Assembly: GCA_948847595.1 (NCBI GenBank)
Contig: CAQOGY010000003.1
Span: 124,001-188,000, forward strand
Length of the DNA: 64,000 bases
From: an uncultured Bacteroides sp.
Lineage (GTDB): Bacteria; Bacteroidota; Bacteroidia; Bacteroidales; Bacteroidaceae
Direction of reading: 5' to 3'
A program made the position numbers and the translations under genes. The notes beneath the pieces are model-generated. The model did not search any database. It was not told where the DNA came from and saw nothing but the letters and a program-made list of their open reading frames with translations. Of the stretch, positions 17,101 to 24,650 are shown one piece after another; the stretch's first letter is position 1; every line of letters starts with the position of its first letter.

Positions 17101-17417
17101 TTGGAACCAAGATTGCTGCTGATGCGTTAGCTATTTATGGCTTGAGCATGACATATACAGTTGTTGAAGGCAGTAACCGTACTGATTTTGAAAAATATTT
17201 TGATACTACTGCTGATGGCTATACCAATGGTGTATTGACTGAAGATGCAGTTAAGGATATTAAATTGAAGAAGGATTTCTTGGATATTATGGATAGCAGT
17301 CTTGCTGCACCTATTAAGGTAGTCATTGAAATTAAAGCCGCTTCTTCTTGGGGACAGGAAATAGCAAACGGAACTACTAAAATGACTATTATATATCCGG
17401 AAGGTACTAAGAAATAA
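14163..17417 (+). CDS. phase-variable S-layer-type surface lipoprotein
   Basis: A 1084-residue lipoprotein: lipobox Cys24 (TYVGC) followed by KDYDDD, the acidic export signal for surface lipoproteins. Residues about 30-390 are heptad-rich coiled coil (repeated LQxxLDxxxxKAD-like stretches); the rest is Thr/Val/Gly-rich and beta-rich. The start MKRKFVKVMFFGALALSTVT and the CKDYDDD junction match my memory of the B. thetaiotaomicron phase-variable S-layer protein family (BT1927 type). Expression is probably switched by the invertible promoter just upstream. Codon use is more AT-rich than in neighbouring core genes. Assignment to the S-layer family rests on the N-terminus, architecture and promoter switch. 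Confidence 0.85.
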   Translation: MKRKFVKVMFFGALALSTVTYVGCKDYDDDVKGLQEQIDTINKKGADVTTEAMKTAISSAVADLQSQLDAIAGKADKTALEELKAAVQKLQTALDGKASSEDVTALNTKLEEAIGKVDKSIADAVKVAKEQLQADIDKVKEQLDKADGKAEENALKLADLEQKMLELDKASGERIAKLELQIAELDGIKTKIQNLEDASANFATIDQLNEYLKTAKDYVDTKMLDYLTSDQVTDKVNAVKEYVDGSFKTSILADIETTYLSLELYNEDMQKLQNQISTFVDSQSQEYKNIFVDIKTLMDYKTDVLEVLVSDLSDPNNNTIQKANDCYNALNGITDVSAELAKCAKTSDLSVYLKSADLNKQIDEHLKTTFASYNSEIESIKNSVSVLTDAVKDMLKSLVFLPQEYDANGLVRKVEFISYYTTADAATAVDPETGLPETIGSKLISNEVETKVRFRVSPASAVDALVAEDSKYTITTDKHIVKSRSVGAPFEVIGVSKVKKSETEYEEGVIEVTLNIGSASESYAIALYVTGNDETTKLTEITSDYFAAIIGKSYVKKVTYSNSATGRGNVMYPDNKDGLSFFTPTDEGKGIDGADYYFVTLSDLDGSNEQTAQPLSKMNIPTELFDVTFALDGTNKDNFTLTNGLLKLKGAATLQHKCTVTPTVTMNVGSKTASYTGDAETVTVESEGVTVKDIVLSNGQKWNTGNKSYNLQEDAIDAILKEINTATGQNYAKLSEVSSAITSAGGSIKHTAAADGKVDAQVKNDNVEVTVKGEFSGTATPNIIFDFGNTLKITVPVSVTVDKPVFKALNPESAVWDGKSVVSMTSALSGNPLKVTLTKNLGVLFVQSEWTNLIKEVAAGNVELKTVLTAGDKTGNDVGTIATSGDKNEIYTFTNDPANTNEVTVKFVLYCGDETKPADEIATVGTVKLTAPDMTGDLQVPEETVIEKKALTESTKLLDGFTWNDSRGKEMWPTPTEENFGTKIAADALAIYGLSMTYTVVEGSNRTDFEKYFDTTADGYTNGVLTEDAVKDIKLKKDFLDIMDSSLAAPIKVVIEIKAASSWGQEIANGTTKMTIIYPEGTKK

Positions 17418-17800
17418 ACTCATAAATTGAGAATATTTCTCTATAATACAAGCATCTCCCCTCTATTGACGTTAGGTGTTAGCAAGAGTGGGAGATAGCT
17501 TTTAAAAAAACAGACTTATGCTAGTCTGAATTAATAAATCTGTCTTCATGTAATGGCATGAAGATATTTCCCTGAGTACGCAGATAGAAAGTTCATGCTT
17601 GTGAAAGTATATCTTTTGAGTCTGTTACTTAGAAAGGAAGATGTCTCCCTTATTTCCCACAGACATCTTCCTTTATATTCTCGAAGCATCTTCCATATTG
17701 CGCTAGAACTAACATGCTAGTCCCTTATTTCCCTATAGATAAGAAGATGTTTTGAGAACACAGAAAGCCCGGGCTTGTGAAAGTCCGGGCTTTTTTGATT
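17418..17800 (+). other. hairpin-rich intergenic region after the S-layer gene, with terminators
   Basis: No gene was found here. Three hairpins are visible: about 17454-17500 (ATCTCCC ... GGGAGAT then a T run), probably the S-layer gene terminator; 17633-17674 (AAAGGAAGATGTCT / AGACATCTTCCTTT, 14-bp stem); and 17764-17796 (AAAGCCCGG / CCGGGCTTT then six T), a strong terminator. The motifs ATTTCCCT and GCTTGTGAAAGT occur twice about 170 bp apart, suggesting a decayed duplication. AGTCTGTTACTT at 17619-17630 copies the outer edge of the left recombination site. Confidence 0.6.
17764..17796 (+). terminator. intrinsic terminator
   Basis: A 9-bp perfect GC-rich stem, 12-nt loop and a run of six T. 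It isolates the S-layer locus from the ATPase gene downstream. Confidence 0.85.
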
Positions 17801-17898
17801 ATAATGGTGATTTCCAAAACTTCTTTTGTATCTTATTCTAAGGCGTCCCGTTGAAACGAGTCAGGTTACAAATCCCGGTGATAAGCCAGATAAATGTT

Positions 17899-17958
17899 TC
17901 GGGGTATAACCCTAAAAAACTTATATCTATTAGATGTTTTTCGGGGTATAACCCTAAA
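17899..17958 (+). repeat. two 18-bp direct repeats upstream of the ATPase gene
   Basis: TCGGGGTATAACCCTAAA occurs at 17899-17916 and 17941-17958, exactly 42 bp (four helical turns) apart. The inner GGGTATAACCC is near-palindromic. The second copy covers the position where a -33 element is expected for the -7 at 17977, so it looks like an activator or repressor site. Confidence 0.8.
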
Positions 17959-17976
17959 TGATTTGGAGAAAAGGAG

Positions 17977-17984
17977 TATATTTG
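17977..17984 (+). promoter_or_regulatory. -7 element of the ATPase promoter
   Basis: TATATTTG is a perfect -7. No TTTG is found at -33, where the second direct repeat lies instead, so initiation may depend on a factor bound there. The start would be near 17991, with a 28-nt leader. Confidence 0.6.
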
Positions 17985-18018
17985 TGGTTAGAAGTGTAAA
18001 TTAACAATATTGGAAGCT

Positions 18019-19245
18019 ATGATTGAGAGAGACTTATACATGAGACAAATTATTCCTTTTATAGACCAGCCGTTCGTAAAAGTGATTGCAGGTATCCGTC
18101 GCTGTGGGAAATCTGTGGTTCTTCAACAGATTCAGAATGAGCTCTTGAAGAGAGGTGCGGATAAAGAACACATCATTTATATGAACTTTGAAAGTTTTGA
18201 ATGGATAGATATTACGGATGCCAAATCGTTGTATGCTTATATGAGCGAAAAGATAAAAGGGGGGATTGGGAAATATTATATCCTATTGGATGAGATACAA
18301 GAAGTGGAGCATTGGGAAAAAGCTGTCAATTCATTCATGGTGGATTGGGAAGTAGATATTTATGTGACAGGTTCCAACTCTCGCATGCTCTCATCCGAAT
18401 TGTCCACTTATTTGGCGGGACGGTATGTAGATGTCCATATCATGACGCTTTCTTTCAAAGAATATTTGGATTTTCACGGGTTGTCGGCTTCCGCAATGGG
18501 CCGGACGGATTTGCGGGAAGAATTCAAGAAATATCTGCGTATGGGCGGTTTTCCTGCTATCCACACGGCGCATTACCCTTATGAAGCTATTTACAAGATA
18601 GTATATGACATCTATTCCTCTGTAATATTGCGTGATACGGTACAACGTCATGGCATCCGCAATGTCGATTTGTTGGAACGTATTGTCCGGTTCGTTTTTG
18701 ACAATATCGGTAACAGGTTAAATGCCAAGAATATTGCCGACTATTTTAAGAATCAGCAGCGAAAAGTGGATATTAATACCATTTATAACTATTTGAATGC
18801 GCTCGAGAGTGCTTTCATTATCCAACGTGTGCAACGCTATGACATCAAAGGCAAGGAGTTGTTGCAAACCAATGAGAAATATTTTGTAAGCGACTTGTCT
18901 ATAATCTATGCGGTGATGGGTTATAAAGACCGTTTGATAGCCGGAGCATTGGAGAATCTGATTTATGCGGAGATGAAACGTCGCGGATATAATGTTTATA
19001 TTGGCAAGCAGGATGAGAAAGAAGTGGATTTTGTGGCTTTGCGTCGTGAAGAGAAAATTTATGTTCAAGTGACTTATCTGTTGGCATCGCAGGCTACCGT
19101 TGACAGGGAATACGCTCCTTTGCTGGCTATTGCTGATCATTATCCCAAATATGTAGTGAGTATGGATGAACTGTGGCAAGATAATATAGAAGGAGTGAAA
19201 CATAGGCATATCGCTGAATTCCTGTTAGAAGAAAATTGGGGATGA
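18019..19245 (+). CDS. AAA_14 / DUF4143 ATPase
   Basis: About 408 residues from the ATG at 18019 (MIERDLYMRQIIPF, a typical family start; an in-frame TTG lies at 18010). Walker A is GIRRCGKS with K31 and Walker B is YILLDEIQEVE; the C-terminal DUF4143 half (HGIRNVDLLERIVRFVFDNIG...YFVSDLSIIYAVMG) ends in a PD-(D/E)XK-like patch, KEVDFVALRREEKIYVQV. The family is abundant in gut Bacteroides and archaea and its biological role is not established. Codon use is AT-richer than in the core genes. Confidence 0.88.
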   Translation: MIERDLYMRQIIPFIDQPFVKVIAGIRRCGKSVVLQQIQNELLKRGADKEHIIYMNFESFEWIDITDAKSLYAYMSEKIKGGIGKYYILLDEIQEVEHWEKAVNSFMVDWEVDIYVTGSNSRMLSSELSTYLAGRYVDVHIMTLSFKEYLDFHGLSASAMGRTDLREEFKKYLRMGGFPAIHTAHYPYEAIYKIVYDIYSSVILRDTVQRHGIRNVDLLERIVRFVFDNIGNRLNAKNIADYFKNQQRKVDINTIYNYLNALESAFIIQRVQRYDIKGKELLQTNEKYFVSDLSIIYAVMGYKDRLIAGALENLIYAEMKRRGYNVYIGKQDEKEVDFVALRREEKIYVQVTYLLASQATVDREYAPLLAIADHYPKYVVSMDELWQDNIEGVKHRHIAEFLLEENWG

Positions 19246-19252
19246 TAATACT

Positions 19253-19284
19253 AAAAAAGGCGACTCGTCGCAACGGGCCGCCTT
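19253..19284 (+). terminator. bidirectional terminator between convergent ATPase genes
   Basis: AAAAGGCG...CGCCTTTT hairpin with A and T runs on both sides. Its sequence is almost the same as the terminator at 21128-21161. Confidence 0.85.
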
Positions 19285-19316
19285 TTCTGTATAGTATATT
19301 AAAATATGTATAAAAT

Positions 19317-21065
19317 TTAAGTTTCTTCGCACACTACCATTTTCATCCCTTGATAAACGACTATGATTTTGTGTAGAGTCGTTGTTCCGATTGCCTTTTG
19401 CACCGTTTCACTGGCAGCATAGCGGTTGGCTTGTGCGATAGCTTCCTGTCGGAGTTGTTCCACCTTTTCATCATTGTCCTTTCCTTTGGCATACTTTAAT
19501 TCTATAATGTAGGAATGAAGCATGTCTTGGTAGATTTCCAATAGGGGAGACATGAAAATATCGGCATATCCTTCCTGGTTATCTTGTTCGGAGATGGGGC
19601 GATAAAAACGGTTTTGGGCGGTCATAGCTAATGTGAATCCATGTACGTATGCTTCACCCTTCTGCTTGTCACGCTGGGAAGAGTATCGGTGCAGGCATTC
19701 GGCAATATAGTCGAAATAGGCTTTCCAGTCGCCATCATAAGCCATCGCCGAGGCGAGTTCTCCCTTCTCCCAATTATCAAAACGGAGGTTTGCTTCGTTG
19801 TAGGTATCCAATAAGTAACTGTACAACTGTTCGCGCACCACCTGATTGGGGATAGTCAATACTGTTTTACCACGTTTGGTTCCACTGATAGTCAACATTC
19901 CGAAGTAGAACAACAGGCTGACAAAGTTATCCGGTTCTGCAACCGATTCGGCAGGAAATCCGGTTTTCAGTTCACCGGTGATATATCCTTGCTGTACCAA
20001 TGTCTGGATGGTCGAGGCATCATGGGCAAATTCTTTGTCTTTGCGGATAAGCATCCGTAGTTTGTTATAATCTACACGGATATTTTCTTCTACCATATTA
20101 CGGGGCATTTCTCCGCCGTTACGAATGTAATTATCTACGAAGTAGAGTACCATATTTGAGTTGTACATCGTTGTCCTGCCATAACTGTTCTCCGAAAAGC
20201 AGTAGTTGTCATACCACGGTTTCATTGTTTCTATCAACTTGTCGGTAGAATGATGGAACTCGCAGGTAGTGGCATAATAATCCAACATCGCCCGTACTTC
20301 TTCTTCGGTGAATCCGGTCATTTCGTTAAATTCAGCAGAGAGCGAATAGTTGGTACCGATGTTGAATCCACTGGTCAGGTCGTCCATAGTGACGGGACTA
20401 ACACCTGTCACGAAGCATCGTTTGATAGTGGAATCCGTGCCTGCTTTCACCGTATCGAAGAAGCTGCGCAGATAACCGGTTCCGTGTGTCTCGCTCTTAT
20501 AATCTTCGAGACAGGAAGGCTCTGACAGAATCTTGTTTGTGAAGTGGTCGTATTCATCAATGAACAGATAAATCTGTTGATTGGTTTTGACGCATTCTTT
20601 ATATAGATAATCCAGTTGCTCTACAGCGCCTTTCTTCTTATTCATCTCTTCCTTTATTCCCTCGGGAAGATATTGGGCATATACATCGCAGAAAAAGTTG
20701 AATTCAGTGTTGCAATGTGCGTCTAATGACTGTCGGTAACTTTTCAGTTCGGCGTTTACTACGGCAAAGTTCAGGTAAATAATGAGGTATGAATTTCGTT
20801 CGGGAGTGGGATGCTTTCCTATATACAGGCCGCCATACCATTTCTCAAACTTATCTGCTTCCAATATATTATAATAATGTCGGAGCATAGAGATTGTCAA
20901 GCTCTTGCCGAATCTGCGCGGACGGATATAGAAGAAATACTTGTTCGCATTCTCTATGAGAGGGATATAATGTGTCTTGTCCACGTAATAACAGTCATCT
21001 TCGCGGACATCGATAAAGTTCATCATTCCGTACGGAATACGCTTGCGCTTTGCAGGTAGGTTCAT
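19317..21065 (-). CDS. AAA-ATPase-like protein with C-terminal PD-(D/E)XK domain
   Basis: A 582-residue protein of the AAA-ATPase_like (PF09820) plus DUF1703/PDDEXK_9 type. N-terminus KRIPYGMMNFIDVREDDCYYVDKTHYIPLIE, Walker A RPRRFGKSLT, Walker B YLFIDEYDHF, and near the C-terminus a nuclease-like core GYADIFMSP...SYIIELKYAKG. Members are numerous in Bacteroides; nuclease activity and biological role are unproven, and defence or stress functions have been proposed only by analogy. A second member lies at 55724-57331 in this window. Confidence 0.88.
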   Translation of the reverse strand: MNLPAKRKRIPYGMMNFIDVREDDCYYVDKTHYIPLIENANKYFFYIRPRRFGKSLTISMLRHYYNILEADKFEKWYGGLYIGKHPTPERNSYLIIYLNFAVVNAELKSYRQSLDAHCNTEFNFFCDVYAQYLPEGIKEEMNKKKGAVEQLDYLYKECVKTNQQIYLFIDEYDHFTNKILSEPSCLEDYKSETHGTGYLRSFFDTVKAGTDSTIKRCFVTGVSPVTMDDLTSGFNIGTNYSLSAEFNEMTGFTEEEVRAMLDYYATTCEFHHSTDKLIETMKPWYDNYCFSENSYGRTTMYNSNMVLYFVDNYIRNGGEMPRNMVEENIRVDYNKLRMLIRKDKEFAHDASTIQTLVQQGYITGELKTGFPAESVAEPDNFVSLLFYFGMLTISGTKRGKTVLTIPNQVVREQLYSYLLDTYNEANLRFDNWEKGELASAMAYDGDWKAYFDYIAECLHRYSSQRDKQKGEAYVHGFTLAMTAQNRFYRPISEQDNQEGYADIFMSPLLEIYQDMLHSYIIELKYAKGKDNDEKVEQLRQEAIAQANRYAASETVQKAIGTTTLHKIIVVYQGMKMVVCEET

Positions 21066-21127
21066 AACTCTTTTATTTTCTCACAAAAATAAGAATAAAA
21101 AATGAGATTTCCGGTGATTGTACGATA

Positions 21128-21161
21128 CAAAAAGGCGACCCGTTGCAACGAGCCGCCTTTT
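21128..21161 (-). terminator. terminator downstream of rng
   Basis: A hairpin with arms AAAAGGCG and CGCCTTTT and a longer imperfect inner stem. Read on the minus strand it ends in TTTTTG, just after the rng stop codon at 21166. Confidence 0.85.
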
Positions 21162-21165
21162 CTGT

Positions 21166-22740
21166 CTATTTGATTTCGAATTCTTCCTTCATGTCGATTT
21201 CCTCTCCATGTGTATCATAGAACACATATTGCAGGAATGCGAGTTTCTGACTTGGAATAATCTTGATACCGAATCCGTACTTCATCTGCCACTTCCGTTT
21301 CAGGGAAACGAGTCCCTGGTTGATGTAAGCGGCCACATACGGATGGACGTGTAACGAGAATTTCTTAACCTTCAGTTTATTGACCAGGTAATCAATTTTA
21401 CTCTCCAAAGTGTCCGTAAAGAGAATGGACGACTTGATAGTGCCTTTGCCGAAGCAAGTAGGGCAGGTTTCGGTCGTGTTGACATCCATTGCCGGACGCA
21501 CACGCTGGCGTGTAATCTGCATCAGTCCGAATTTGCTGAGCGGCAGAATATTATGCCGTGCCCTGTCTTTCTGCATATTGGCACACATTCGTTCATAAAG
21601 CTTCTGACGGTTTTCGGCTTCATTCATGTCGATGAAGTCCACGACGATGATACCACCCATATCCCTTAACCGCAGTTGGCGCGCCAGTTCGTCGGCGGCT
21701 CCCAGGTTTACTTCGAGTGCGTTGCCTTCCTGTCCGTTGGCATTCTTGGTGCGGTTACCGCTGTTCACGTCTACTACGTGAAGCGCCTCAGTATGCTCAA
21801 TAATCAGATAAGCACCACTCTTGTAAGAGATAGTTTTACCAAACGATGATTTAATCTGCTTGGTGATACCGAAATTGTCGTAAATGGGAAGCTGGCCTTT
21901 GTACAGTTTCACGATATTAGCCCGGTCGGGCGCAATCAGTGATACGTAGTCTTTGATTTCATTGTACACAGCCTCGTCGTTGACGTGAATATTCTCAAAA
22001 GAAGGGTTGAAGAGGTCGCGCAACAAACCTACGGCACGACTGGTTTCTTCATAAATCAACGTCGGATACTTGGTGGCTTTCTGTACTTTTGCCATCGCAT
22101 CTTCCCAATGCTTTACCAGGACTTTAAGCTCTCCGTCGAGTTCGGCTACGCGTTTGCCTTCGGCTACCGTGCGGACGATGACACCGAAGTTTTTCGGCTT
22201 GATGCTCATCAGCAGTTGTTTCAGGCGGGCGCGTTCTTCGCTCGATTTAATTTTTTGTGATACGGAAACCTTGTCGTTGAAAGGGATGAGCACGAGGTAA
22301 CGTCCGGCAAATGAAATTTCGGAAGTCAGTCGCGGCCCTTTCGTGGAGATCGGTTCCTTTACGATTTGCACCACTACTTCTTGTCCCACCTTGAGTGTGT
22401 TGGATACAGTTCCATCCTTGTCGAGGTCGGGAAGCAGGGTTGCCTTGCTGATGGAGGCCAGCTTCTTTTTGTCGCTTAAAGTCTGCTTTACAAACTTTTC
22501 GAGTGAGTTAAATTGAGGACCCAAGTCAAGATAATGAAGGAAAGCGTCTTTCTCGTAACCGACGTCTACAAAGCATGCATTCAGTCCGGGCATCAATTTC
22601 TTGATACGTCCCAAATACATATTGCCCACAGAAAAGGAAATGTTTCTTCCTTCGCTCTGAAGTTCTACCAGGCTCTTGTCTTCGAGAAGGGCAATGGAGA
22701 CCTCTTTGGGCTGTACGTCAACTACTAGTTCACTTGTCAC
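21166..22740 (-). CDS. rng: ribonuclease E/G family endoribonuclease (RNase G)
   Basis: A 524-residue RNase E/G: N-terminal S1 RNA-binding domain (GNMYLGRIKKLMPGLNACFVDVGYEKDAFLHY), 5'-sensor/RNase H-like region and DNase I-like catalytic domain with acidic residues in HVVDVNSGNR and GGIIVVDFIDM. The Zn-link CPTCFGKG is near residue 428. The length fits RNase G rather than RNase E, which carries a long C-terminal scaffold. It cuts single-stranded RNA in rRNA maturation and mRNA decay. It lies downstream of the HU gene, an order conserved in Bacteroidetes. Confidence 0.95.
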   Translation of the reverse strand: MTSELVVDVQPKEVSIALLEDKSLVELQSEGRNISFSVGNMYLGRIKKLMPGLNACFVDVGYEKDAFLHYLDLGPQFNSLEKFVKQTLSDKKKLASISKATLLPDLDKDGTVSNTLKVGQEVVVQIVKEPISTKGPRLTSEISFAGRYLVLIPFNDKVSVSQKIKSSEERARLKQLLMSIKPKNFGVIVRTVAEGKRVAELDGELKVLVKHWEDAMAKVQKATKYPTLIYEETSRAVGLLRDLFNPSFENIHVNDEAVYNEIKDYVSLIAPDRANIVKLYKGQLPIYDNFGITKQIKSSFGKTISYKSGAYLIIEHTEALHVVDVNSGNRTKNANGQEGNALEVNLGAADELARQLRLRDMGGIIVVDFIDMNEAENRQKLYERMCANMQKDRARHNILPLSKFGLMQITRQRVRPAMDVNTTETCPTCFGKGTIKSSILFTDTLESKIDYLVNKLKVKKFSLHVHPYVAAYINQGLVSLKRKWQMKYGFGIKIIPSQKLAFLQYVFYDTHGEEIDMKEEFEIK

Positions 22741-22826
22741 TGTTTTGTTTCCTTATTATTGGTTGAATCTCATTTATATGAACAACTTTTTTGACAAATT
22801 GTTCATTTTGGGTTAGCTACTTAAAC

Positions 22827-22870
22827 AAAGAACAAACTTGAAAGACATTGGCTTCGCAAGTTTGTTCTTT
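22827..22870 (-). terminator. terminator between the small basic protein gene and rng
   Basis: AAAGAACAAACTTG (22827-22840) and CAAGTTTGTTCTTT (22857-22870) form a perfect 14-bp stem with a 16-nt loop; minus-strand T-rich sequence follows. It separates the upstream HU/small-protein transcript from rng. Confidence 0.75.
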
Positions 22871-22896
22871 ATTTCTGTGTGATCCAGACTTAAAAA

Positions 22897-22989
22897 TTAT
22901 TTTTTGCTTTTATGTCTGTTCTTTCTTAGTCTTTTTTTACGCTTGTGCGTAGACATTTTATGTCTTTTTTTCTTTTTTCCGCTTGGCAT
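22897..22989 (-). CDS. 30-residue Lys/Arg-rich ribosome-associated-type protein (COX24/AURKAIP1 family)
   Basis: A short frame reads MPSGKKKKRHKMSTHKRKKR followed by LRKNRHKSKK and a stop. More than half of the residues are Lys, Arg or His, and the KRKKRLRKNRHK core matches the COX24/AURKAIP1 C-terminal family (PF08213; mitochondrial relative mS38), known as tiny proteins in Bacteroidetes. It lies between HU and rng, a conserved place. It probably binds rRNA in the small subunit; that role is inferred from the family. Confidence 0.85.
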   Translation of the reverse strand: MPSGKKKKRHKMSTHKRKKRLRKNRHKSKK

Positions 22990-23023
22990 AGCTTCACATT
23001 TTATGGGTTAATACTCTTGTTTA

Positions 23024-23299
23024 TTATTTCTTTACTGAAATTGTAAATGTCTTAGCCGGTTTGAAAGCCGGAATGTTGTGCTCGGGGATGATAATCGTAG
23101 TATTCTTAGAAATATTACGAGCAGTTTTCTGTGCTCTTTTCTTCACTACGAAACTACCGAACCCACGCAAATATACATTCTCGTCGTTTGACAATGAATC
23201 TTTTACAGCGTCCATGAATGCTTCAACTGTTGTAAGAACTGTCTGCTTGTCAATCCCAGTTTTCTTTGTAATCTCGTTTACAATATCTGCTTTAGTCAT
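23024..23299 (-). CDS. hup: HU family DNA-binding protein
   Basis: A canonical 91-residue HU: MTKADIVNEITKKTGIDKQTVLTTV... with the beta-arm motif LRGFGSFVVKKRAQKTARNI and NIPAFKPAKTF. HU bends and compacts DNA as a dimer. A perfect -7 TATATTTG lies upstream (complement of 23354-23361). This is the general HU, distinct from the tailed HU-like protein at 6944-7465. Confidence 0.95.
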   Translation of the reverse strand: MTKADIVNEITKKTGIDKQTVLTTVEAFMDAVKDSLSNDENVYLRGFGSFVVKKRAQKTARNISKNTTIIIPEHNIPAFKPAKTFTISVKK

Positions 23300-23353
23300 T
23301 TTTCCTTAAAAAAAATATTATTACTATTATGTTATTGCTAATTTTTTGGACTG

Positions 23354-23361
23354 CAAATATA
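23354..23361 (-). promoter_or_regulatory. -7 element of the HU promoter
   Basis: Minus-strand TATATTTG fits the consensus; no clear TTTG at -33. The leader would be about 48 nt. Confidence 0.55.
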
Positions 23362-23513
23362 TAGCTTTTTAAGCTCCTAAAAAAATATATTATGCACATT
23401 TTTCTAAAAAAATGGTGGCGTTGAGTTTTCTTAGAGCCAAAAGAGTTACTTTTGTGTGGCTTTTGAACAGCATATACAAGATAAATGTTAGATGATACAT
23501 GATGACCGGGCCT

Positions 23514-24563
23514 ATGAACAAGTTCAATGAAACAATTATAGAGTGGTATAAAGAGAATAAGCGTGAGCTGCCCTGGCGGGAGTCTTCCGATCCGTATCTG
23601 ATATGGATTTCGGAGATTATCCTTCAGCAGACACGTGTGGTGCAGGGGTATGATTATTTTATGCGTTTCATCAAGCGCTTTCCCGATGTGCGGACGTTGG
23701 CTGACGCAGACGAGGACGAGGTGATGAAGTACTGGCAGGGATTGGGATATTATTCACGTGCCCGGAATCTTCACGCTGCCGCAAAAAGCATGAATGGAGT
23801 TTTCCCGAAAACGTATCCGGAAGTGTTGGCTTTGAAAGGAGTGGGGGAGTATACGGCGGCGGCCATCTGCTCGTTTGCTTATGGCATGCCTTATGCGGTG
23901 GTGGACGGAAATGTGTATCGTGTGCTTTCACGTTATTTCGGCATTGACACGCCGATTGATTCGACAGAGGGGAAGAAACTTTTTGCAGGGTTGGCGGACG
24001 AGATGCTGGATAGAAAACAACCGGCTCTTTACAATCAGGGAATTATGGATTTCGGAGCGATTCAGTGTACGCCGCAATCGCCTGACTGTTTGTTCTGCCC
24101 GTTGGCAGATAGTTGTTCGGCTCTTGCGAAAGGGTTGGTTACCAAGCTGCCTGTGAAGCGGCATAAGACGAAAACGACGAACCGTTATTTCAATTATATT
24201 TATGTACGTGCGGGCGCGCATACCTTTATAAATAAGCGGACGGCAGATGATATTTGGAAGAACCTGTTTGAACTACCTTTGATAGAAACTCCGGTGGCTG
24301 TGCCGGAAGAAGATTTTTTAGCTTTGCCTGAATTTCGGGCGTTTTTTGCGCCGGGGGAGCAGCCGGTAGTCCGTTCGGTGTGCAGGGAAGTGAAGCATGT
24401 ATTGTCCCATCGGGTGATTTATGCTAATTTCTATGAAGTGACATTGCCCGGAGAAACGGCTTCTTTCAGTAAGTTTCAGAAAATAAAGGCGGAAGAATTG
24501 GAGCAATATGCTGTTTCAAGGTTGGTGCACGCTTTTATTGAGAAGTATATTGATTCGAAATAA
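23514..24563 (+). CDS. mutY: A/G-specific adenine glycosylase
   Basis: MutY of about 349 residues; MNKFNETIIEWYKENKRELP at 23514 is the natural family start, though ATGs at 23499 and 23502 are in frame. It has the HhH-GPD domain with catalytic Glu (SEIILQQTRV) and Asp (helix-hairpin-helix LKGVGEYTAAAICSFAYG then VVDGNV), the [4Fe-4S] cluster Cys set CTPQSPDCLFCPLADSC, and a C-terminal NUDIX-like domain for 8-oxoG recognition. It removes A mispaired with 8-oxoG. A -7 element, TACTTTTG, is at 23447-23454. Order mutY-ssb-gldE is conserved in Bacteroidetes. Confidence 0.95.
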   Translation: MNKFNETIIEWYKENKRELPWRESSDPYLIWISEIILQQTRVVQGYDYFMRFIKRFPDVRTLADADEDEVMKYWQGLGYYSRARNLHAAAKSMNGVFPKTYPEVLALKGVGEYTAAAICSFAYGMPYAVVDGNVYRVLSRYFGIDTPIDSTEGKKLFAGLADEMLDRKQPALYNQGIMDFGAIQCTPQSPDCLFCPLADSCSALAKGLVTKLPVKRHKTKTTNRYFNYIYVRAGAHTFINKRTADDIWKNLFELPLIETPVAVPEEDFLALPEFRAFFAPGEQPVVRSVCREVKHVLSHRVIYANFYEVTLPGETASFSKFQKIKAEELEQYAVSRLVHAFIEKYIDSK

Positions 24564-24650
24564 AAGTTACAACAATTCTTGCATCCTATTGTTATTCTGT
24601 TTAATTTTGGCAGCGCATTTGAAACTAAGAATTATAAACTTGATACATAT

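Noticed and set aside
24579..24650. N-terminal extension of ssb
   Set aside because: The extra 24 residues are not SSB-like; MSVNKVILIG at 24651 is the family start.
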